Below, one piece after another: positions 58,500 through 64,000 of a stretch of 64,000 bases of DNA. Location of the stretch: NCBI GenBank assembly GCA_963513935.1, contig OY740768.1, positions 68,126,231-68,190,230 on the forward strand. The letters run 5' to 3'. Below the pieces are notes generated by a model. The model had not been told where the DNA came from and did no database searches. It saw only the letters and a program-made list of their open reading frames with translations. A program made the translations under genes and the position numbers. The stretch is from Aphrophora alni (taxonomy: Eukaryota; Arthropoda; Insecta; Hemiptera; Aphrophoridae). Positions within the stretch are counted from its first letter, which is position 1; each line of letters opens with the position of its first letter.

Positions 58500-61400
58500 A
58501 CACAAAAACTATAAACTGAAATCCTCAACGAACGATATCTGATATCACCAAGCAATAGTTTCACGGAAAACTCATTCATACAAACACTAAGACGAAATAA
58601 AACCTTCAAATTCGCAGTAGATTATACTCTCCTAAACGACAGTTCATTCATAAATCTCGATATGTCTATCCACCAATACAGACAAAAACATACTACCATT
58701 TTTTTTACCAAACAACGCCTGTTGTAAAACACCCTAGAATTCTCATTGCAATATGCCAGATCTCGGATTCTCCGCAGAATCTATTCCACCCAATGACACA
58801 GAATTAATAAAACCAGTTTAAATGAATTCCTACCAGTTTTACAGAAGAAACACATTGGAATATGACGGAGTTTGGATTAGTCATTAAATTTTATCCAAAG
58901 TTACCTTCGTAAACCATGAAATGTTTATGCAGCAATTTACACTAAGATGCATTGCTTCTCACAGAATCTATTCAACATTCACAGACCATACGATGTCCAT
59001 AAATGAAGATCTACAAATGCATACTGAAAAATTAAAAAGTTCGCCTTCGCATCTAATTCTATTTTACTCAGTAACAATTTATTCATAAATTCTGAGATGT
59101 CTAACCTACGAAAACCACACATTGATACTGCAATATGACAGAGTACGGTATCGCGGAAGAATCAAATTCACTAAATGACACTTAAGTCCTGTGTTGTCCA
59201 ACTACACAAATTTTCATTCTTATACCACAAATTAACGCTTCTCGTTAGACTCAATTTCAATCATCGACACTTTATTCATAAATCCTGTGATGAACGAACT
59301 ACAACCACATATTCACACTACAATATGGTAGAGTACGGCTTCGCGGAAGAATTAAATTCACTAAATACCACTTTATTCATAAACGTTGCAAAGTCGAATC
59401 AGATAAAATAACTTTCACATTGAAATAAGACGGAGATCAATTTTAGAGTAAAATTAATTTCACCCATGACATTTTATTTTTAAACCCTGCAAAGTCCAAT
59501 AATTTAAAACTACATATTCAAACTGTAATAAGACGGAGATCAGCTTCGCGGAAGAATCAATTTCGATTTCCAACTATCTATAACCAAATATTCACACTAC
59601 AACATAACAAGTTCGGTTTGGAGACAGAATCTATTTTCGTAAACGACACTTTCTTCTCATACGTTGAGATTTTAAAAGTTTATCTTGAGACAAAATGAAT
59701 TTTACTCCATGGCATTTATACCCTGAAACATGATATCAGCAAAAACTCCAAAATCACACTCCAATTTGACAAAGTTCTGTTTAAGGGCCAACCGAATCAA
59801 TTCCACTCAAATATTATTTATTTATTAACCTAACAAATTTCTCTCGTTAATATTTTATTCTTAAGATCTATCAATGTTCTATCAAATTAAAACTGCAATA
59901 TGACAGAGGTTGGCTGCGCGGTAGAATCTATTTCTCTTAACAGTTTATTATAAACCCTGAAATGTCCTATCAGATAAAACCACAAATTCAGACTGTGATA
60001 TAACAGAAGTAAGTTTCTAAGACAAATCTATTTCACAGAACAAGAAGTTATTCATAGAAAATACTATATTTAACCAACAATAAATACAAATTGACCAAGC
60101 GAAATGTCATAGTTTGTTTTCACAGTAGAATACATGTAACTAAACAACTTCATAAGCCCTGTGATGTCCAAAATATAATAACCAAAAGTCACACTGAAAT
60201 AATATATAACACAGCACGGCTTTCAGATCGTTTAAATTCCACTCAACAACAGTGAGATATTCAACGAGCATAACCACAAATTTGTCTTTCAATATAACAG
60301 AGTTTGGTGTCTAGGCAGAAAATATTTCACTCGATACACTGTATTCATGTGTCCAATCAGCAAAACCAAATTTCTCCATCGTAAAATAAGAGAGTTCGCC
60401 CCAACTCTGAATCTTTTGCAATCAACTAAAATTTTACTAAACGCTAACTTATTCACACATACATCTTGCGATGTACTCTCAGCAATAGGCACATTGAACG
60501 CTGTAAAACAACAATGATTGCAGAGACGCTATTTCACTCAACGACACCACTTCGTAAACCCTCTGATGTTAAGCTATGTTAACGGTACACCCTGTACTAT
60601 GTAAAAGTTCAGATTTCGGCAACATCTATTTATGTCCTCTGATGTCAATTTAGCAATAATCAGGACTACACACTGTAGTAAATCAGAGTTCGAATTTGCG
60701 GCAGAATCTAATCCACTAAACGACAAACCCTATTATTTCAATATAGTAATAGGGAGGACTACACACTGTACAATGTTCAGTTTTTTGGTAAGATCTATTT
60801 CACTCAAAGACACCACACTAATAAATCCTCTAATTTCAGCTATACTGAAGTGCACCACTATACCATGGCAGAATACAGCTTTGAGACAAAAATCTATTCA
60901 TCCCCCACGACACTTTATTTATAAGCCTTTTCTTTGATTTCAATCTACCGATACTTACGACTACGCACTATAGTATCACAGAGTTCGACTTTGGAAAAAT
61001 CTATTCCACTCAAAGACACTTAAACTATAAATTGTCACCCAAGAAATTCTCACGACTACACACTATAGTACGACAGAATTCGACTTGGTAGCAGAATCTA
61101 TTCCACTCAAAGACACTTAAACTATAAATTCTCACCCAAGAAATTCTCACGACTACACACTATAGTACGACAGAATTCGACTTGGTACCAGAATCTATTC
61201 CACTCAAAGACACTTAAACTATAAATTGTCACCCAAGAAATTCTTCACGACTACACACTATAGTACGAAAGAATTCGACTTGGTAGCAGAATCTATTCCA
61301 CTCAAAGACACTTAAACTATAAATTGTCATCCAAAAAATTCTCACGACTACACACTATAGTACGACAGAATTCGAATTGGTAGCAGAATCTATTCCACTC

Positions 61401-61620
61401 AAAGACACTTAAACTCTAAATTGTCACCCAAGAAATTCTCATGACTACACACTATAGTACGACAGAGTACAGTTTTGCGACAGAATCTGTTCCATTCAAC
61501 GACACTTCAATGGTAAACCGTCTGATTTCAGCCTAGAAATACTCACGACTACAAACTGGCGTATGTCAGAATTCGGTTTGCAGCAGAATCCATTCTACAC
61601 AACGTATAAGTTATTTGCGA
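58500..61620. repeat. ~97-bp tandem array, decayed at left, young at right (~30 units)
   Basis: A core GCAGAATCTATTCCACTCAA with ACGACTACACACTATAGTAC recurs. Near-identical units start at 61,061, 61,158, 61,256, 61,353 and 61,450 (97, 98, 97 and 97 bp). Going left, the same core becomes progressively diverged (CGGAAGAATTAAATTCACTAAA near 59,345, CGCAGAATCTATTCCACCCA near 58,772), with spacing about 90-105 bp. Small open frames inside it are not genes. Confidence 0.85.
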
Positions 61621-62285
61621 GAAAAATAAAATAAAAGTTAGGGAATATTTTTAATAGATAAATATAATTTATTGTAAATAAGGAAAAAGGTATATTTTTA
61701 GTTTAACATGTTTTTATTTCTTTGATAACTTTTAAATATGTCTTTATAAAATAAGATGGTAAAAGAAGAATTTATCAGGTTGTACAAAACGGTTGTATTA
61801 CAAGGTTCACAGGCAAATTATGGATTAATTTAGTGTTACCACCTTTTGGAAATTTGGACATAACAAGAATATTTTTAGAAATTTTATATATAATTCTTTA
61901 GACTATTTATAATTTTTAGTTTTCGAATAAGTGGAAGTACGTTGTCAGCAGTTTTGTAATGTTATTAATTGTTTGTATACTTCATTACGGATTTAGTCTT
62001 GTTTTTAAGCCGGAACTATTATTTTTATTATTACGATGATTTTTCCGATAATGTATTATTTGTTTTTTAATAAGATTTTGGCAGTAATCTCACCCAATAA
62101 TGCGTTATTGAAGTGATTTATATAAAGAAATCAGAATCATTTGAACTTTAATTTTTAGCACGGAAGATTTTTGTGTGTACATTTTACTCACCCAGTTTAG
62201 GTTAATCGTCAAAAATTTCGACCTCCGTTTTTGATTGATCTTCACGTTTCAAGACCTCAGAAAACCAAAAAGTGATTTTCCACTG
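61621..62285. other. Unique AT-rich spacer between two arrays
   Basis: No open frame. The last ~80 bp before the 26-bp array (GACCTCCGTTTTTGATTG, TTCACGTTTCAAGACCTCAG) looks like part of the unit that carries the array. Confidence 0.4.
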
Positions 62286-63031
62286 CTGTCCGTCAGTCAT
62301 CGTCAGCCATGCTGTCCGTCAGTCATCGTCAGTCATGCTGTCCCTCAGTCATCGTCAGTCATGCTGTCCGTCAGTCATCGTCAATCATGCTGTCCGTCAG
62401 TCATCGTCAGTCATGCTGTCCGTCAGTCATCGTCAGCCATGCTGTCCGTCAGTCATCGTCAGCCATGCTGTCCGTCAGTCATCGTCAGCCATGCTGTCCG
62501 TCAGTCATCGTCAGCCATGCTGTCCGTCAGTCATCGTCAATCATGCTGTCCGTCAGTCATCGTCAGTCATGCTGTCCGTCAGTCATCGTCAATCATGCTG
62601 TCCGTCAGTCATCGTCAATCATGCTGTCCGTCAGTCATCGTCAGCCATGCTGTCCGTCAGTCATCGTCAATCATGCTGTTCGTCAGTCATCGTCAGTCAT
62701 GCTGTCCGTCAGTCATCGTCAATCATGCTGTCCGTCAGTCATCGTCAATCATGCTGTCCGTCAGTCATCGTCAGTCATGCTGTCCGTCAGTCATCGTCAG
62801 CCATGCTGTCCGTCAGTCATCGTCAGCCATGCTGTCCGTCAGTCATCGTCAGCCATGCTGTCCGTCAGTCATCGTCAGTCATGCTGTCCGTCAGTCATCG
62901 TCAATCATGCTGTCCGTCAGTCATCGTCAGTCATGCTGTCCGTCAGTCATCGTCAGCCATGCCGTCCGTCAGTCATCGTCAGCCATGCTGTCCGTCAGTC
63001 ATCGTCAGTCATGCTGTCCGTCAGTCATCGT
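62286..63031. repeat. 26-bp minisatellite, 28.7 units, open in all three plus frames
   Basis: Each unit is two near-identical 10-mers (GTCAGTCATC, GTCAGYCATG) plus CTGTCC. Variation is almost confined to one position pair (GCC, GTC or ATC before ATG); rare others are CCCTC at 62,344 and GTTCG near 62,679. Since 26 is not a multiple of 3, three units (78 bp) make one 26-residue protein repeat, and the same peptide is read in rotated order in each frame. None of the frames has a plausible start or a family motif, so I do not call a gene. Confidence 0.95.
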
Positions 63032-63365
63032 TGTTGTCTGTACTTAAGGACGGTAGCAGCACCAAAAATAAAGTTAGTAACATGAAATTTGGTATAGAGG
63101 AATAAACAAATACTTCCCCCTATTTGAATTCAAGAAAATAGAAATAAAAATCTCATTATGGCGGCCATTTCAAACAGTGGACATTCATATCTTAGTAGGC
63201 CCTACTATTCAACTTATAACACATTACATTAAATAATTAGCAGATTTCAATTCTCCATATAATGGTGACCAACCAGACCACTCTACAATGACAAATAACG
63301 GTTATAGTACAAATCTAATTTTTTAACTCTGACCTCCCAAGAGTTATATTTACCATATCCTGCAG
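63032..63365. other. Right flank of the minisatellite
   Basis: Includes ACTTAAGGACGGTAGCAGC, CATGAAATTTGGTATAGAGG and TTATGGCGGCCATTTC. The last is shared with other places in the window, suggesting that the array sits inside a dispersed repeat. Confidence 0.4.
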
Positions 63366-63499
63366 GGCCGAGTTACCAGTACCAGCGAAACGAGTGGTGG
63401 CATGTACAGCTTCGAGGTCCTCAATGACAATGACACGAGCAAAGCGACGTCAAGAAAGTAGTAATGTAGGTACACAATTACAAGATACGATGGGGCTGG
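63366..63499 (+). CDS. Candidate internal coding exon, product unknown
   Basis: A 134-bp GC-richer block sits between an acceptor-like TTACCATATCCTGCAG ending at 63,365 and a strong donor G|GTAAGTACC at 63,500. One frame (from 63,367) is open through the whole exon and reads AELPVPAKRVVACTASRSS, then MTMTRAKRRQESSNVGTQLQ, then DTMGLG. A second frame (from 63,366) reads GRVTSTSETSGGMYSFEVLN, then DNDTSKATSRK, and ends at TAG 63,459-63,461, so a terminal exon is the alternative. Both have balanced composition unlike the AT-driven frames around them. I do not recognise the protein. The pyrimidine tract is weak. It may be an exon of a gene extending right, or an unexpressed island. Confidence 0.35.
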
Positions 63500-64000
63500 G
63501 TAAGTACCATGATTACTCCATCAATCTATTTATAAGTGCGGGCAGGTCAGCTTTTACATGGACAGTTTTCAAATTTGTTAGATTTATATTATTAATTTCA
63601 GTATTAATATAAATGTTAACGTGAAAAGGTGAGTAATTTTTTTTTAAATTACCCTGGTGAACTTTAAATTTGAGAAATTGTTTAAAAATGTATTATAATT
63701 TCAATTCCATGACTGATTTTTCAATTTAGCTTTAAATATATTTTCGTAGGCTGGAACCATAACGCTGACTTTTAATTGTAATTGTGATTAATGAATCAGA
63801 GTTAATAATAAAAAGTTGAGGGTGTCTTTTATAAATAACATCAGGCTTTATCAAATGGTTCTATGATTATATCAACAGAAGAATTGATGGTACATTTCCT
63901 GAAAATTTTTGTTTTTAAAAATAATGTCAATGTTTTGTGGACATTCAGGAATTTAATAGACCTTTATTTTTCAAAAAATCTCCCTTTTCATCATTGAAAT
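63500..64000. other. No feature seen
   Basis: AT-rich. If the exon at 63,366-63,499 is real, this is intron. Confidence 0.4.

Noticed and set aside
62235..63105. Three overlapping 258-277 codon plus frames as genes
   Set aside because: All are products of a 26-bp tandem repeat read in three frames. No unique domain, plausible start or terminal coding sequence was seen.

Overview
The window is AT-rich, intron- and intergenic-like eukaryotic DNA with no complete gene that I can recognise. Relics of R1-clade, Jockey-type and RTE-like non-LTR retrotransposons, the strong AT bias and scattered CCTAACCTAACC words fit an arthropod, most likely an insect; this is inference. Nothing looks bacterial or viral.

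Layout. 1-0.84 kb is an old, decayed ~100-bp tandem repeat. 0.84-5.8 kb is mostly featureless, with a G-quadruplex motif at 3.73 kb and two abutting hairpins at 4.03 kb. 5.8-14.8 kb is dominated by a 75-bp satellite: outlying decayed monomers, a retrotransposon tail at 7.4 kb, eight diverged monomers, then about 79 homogeneous monomers (8,701-14,607) with no net insertion or deletion, higher-order duplications of 1,050 and 1,350 bp, and a minus-strand frame open for 1,344 codons. 15-30 kb is gene-poor. It holds a short inverted-repeat element (25.0 kb), a SINE with a tRNA-like promoter (26.6-26.8 kb) and copies of a dispersed hairpin motif. 30.36 kb carries three consecutive perfect hairpins. 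33.2-33.7 kb holds a minus-strand fragment of an unnamed protein family with a GCDT...GLGK motif. 39.5-40.95 kb is a 1.45-kb foldback element flanked by TATA.

From 42.7 to 54.5 kb there are five copies of a ~200-260 bp SINE-like family (a sixth is at 17.1 kb). Two LINE wrecks lie back to back: a Jockey-type element on the minus strand (47.3-48.6 kb) and an R1-clade element on the plus strand (48.8-51.0 kb). A third LINE tail is at 52.8 kb. Several GC-richer islands with homeodomain-like or forkhead-like words (17.8, 37.6, 41.9, 44.3, 52.1 and 57.4 kb) are candidate conserved regulatory elements. The right end carries three more tandem arrays: 4 x 50 bp at 58.2 kb, a decayed-to-young ~97-bp array at 58.5-61.6 kb, and 28.7 x 26 bp at 62.3-63.0 kb. 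A candidate 134-bp coding exon lies at 63.37 kb.

No set of genes works together here. The window reads as a repeat-rich gene desert or a very long intron. The observations most worth following are the satellite's long open frame and higher-order structure, the foldback element, the SINE-like family, the triple hairpin, and the two protein-coding leads at 33.2 and 63.4 kb.
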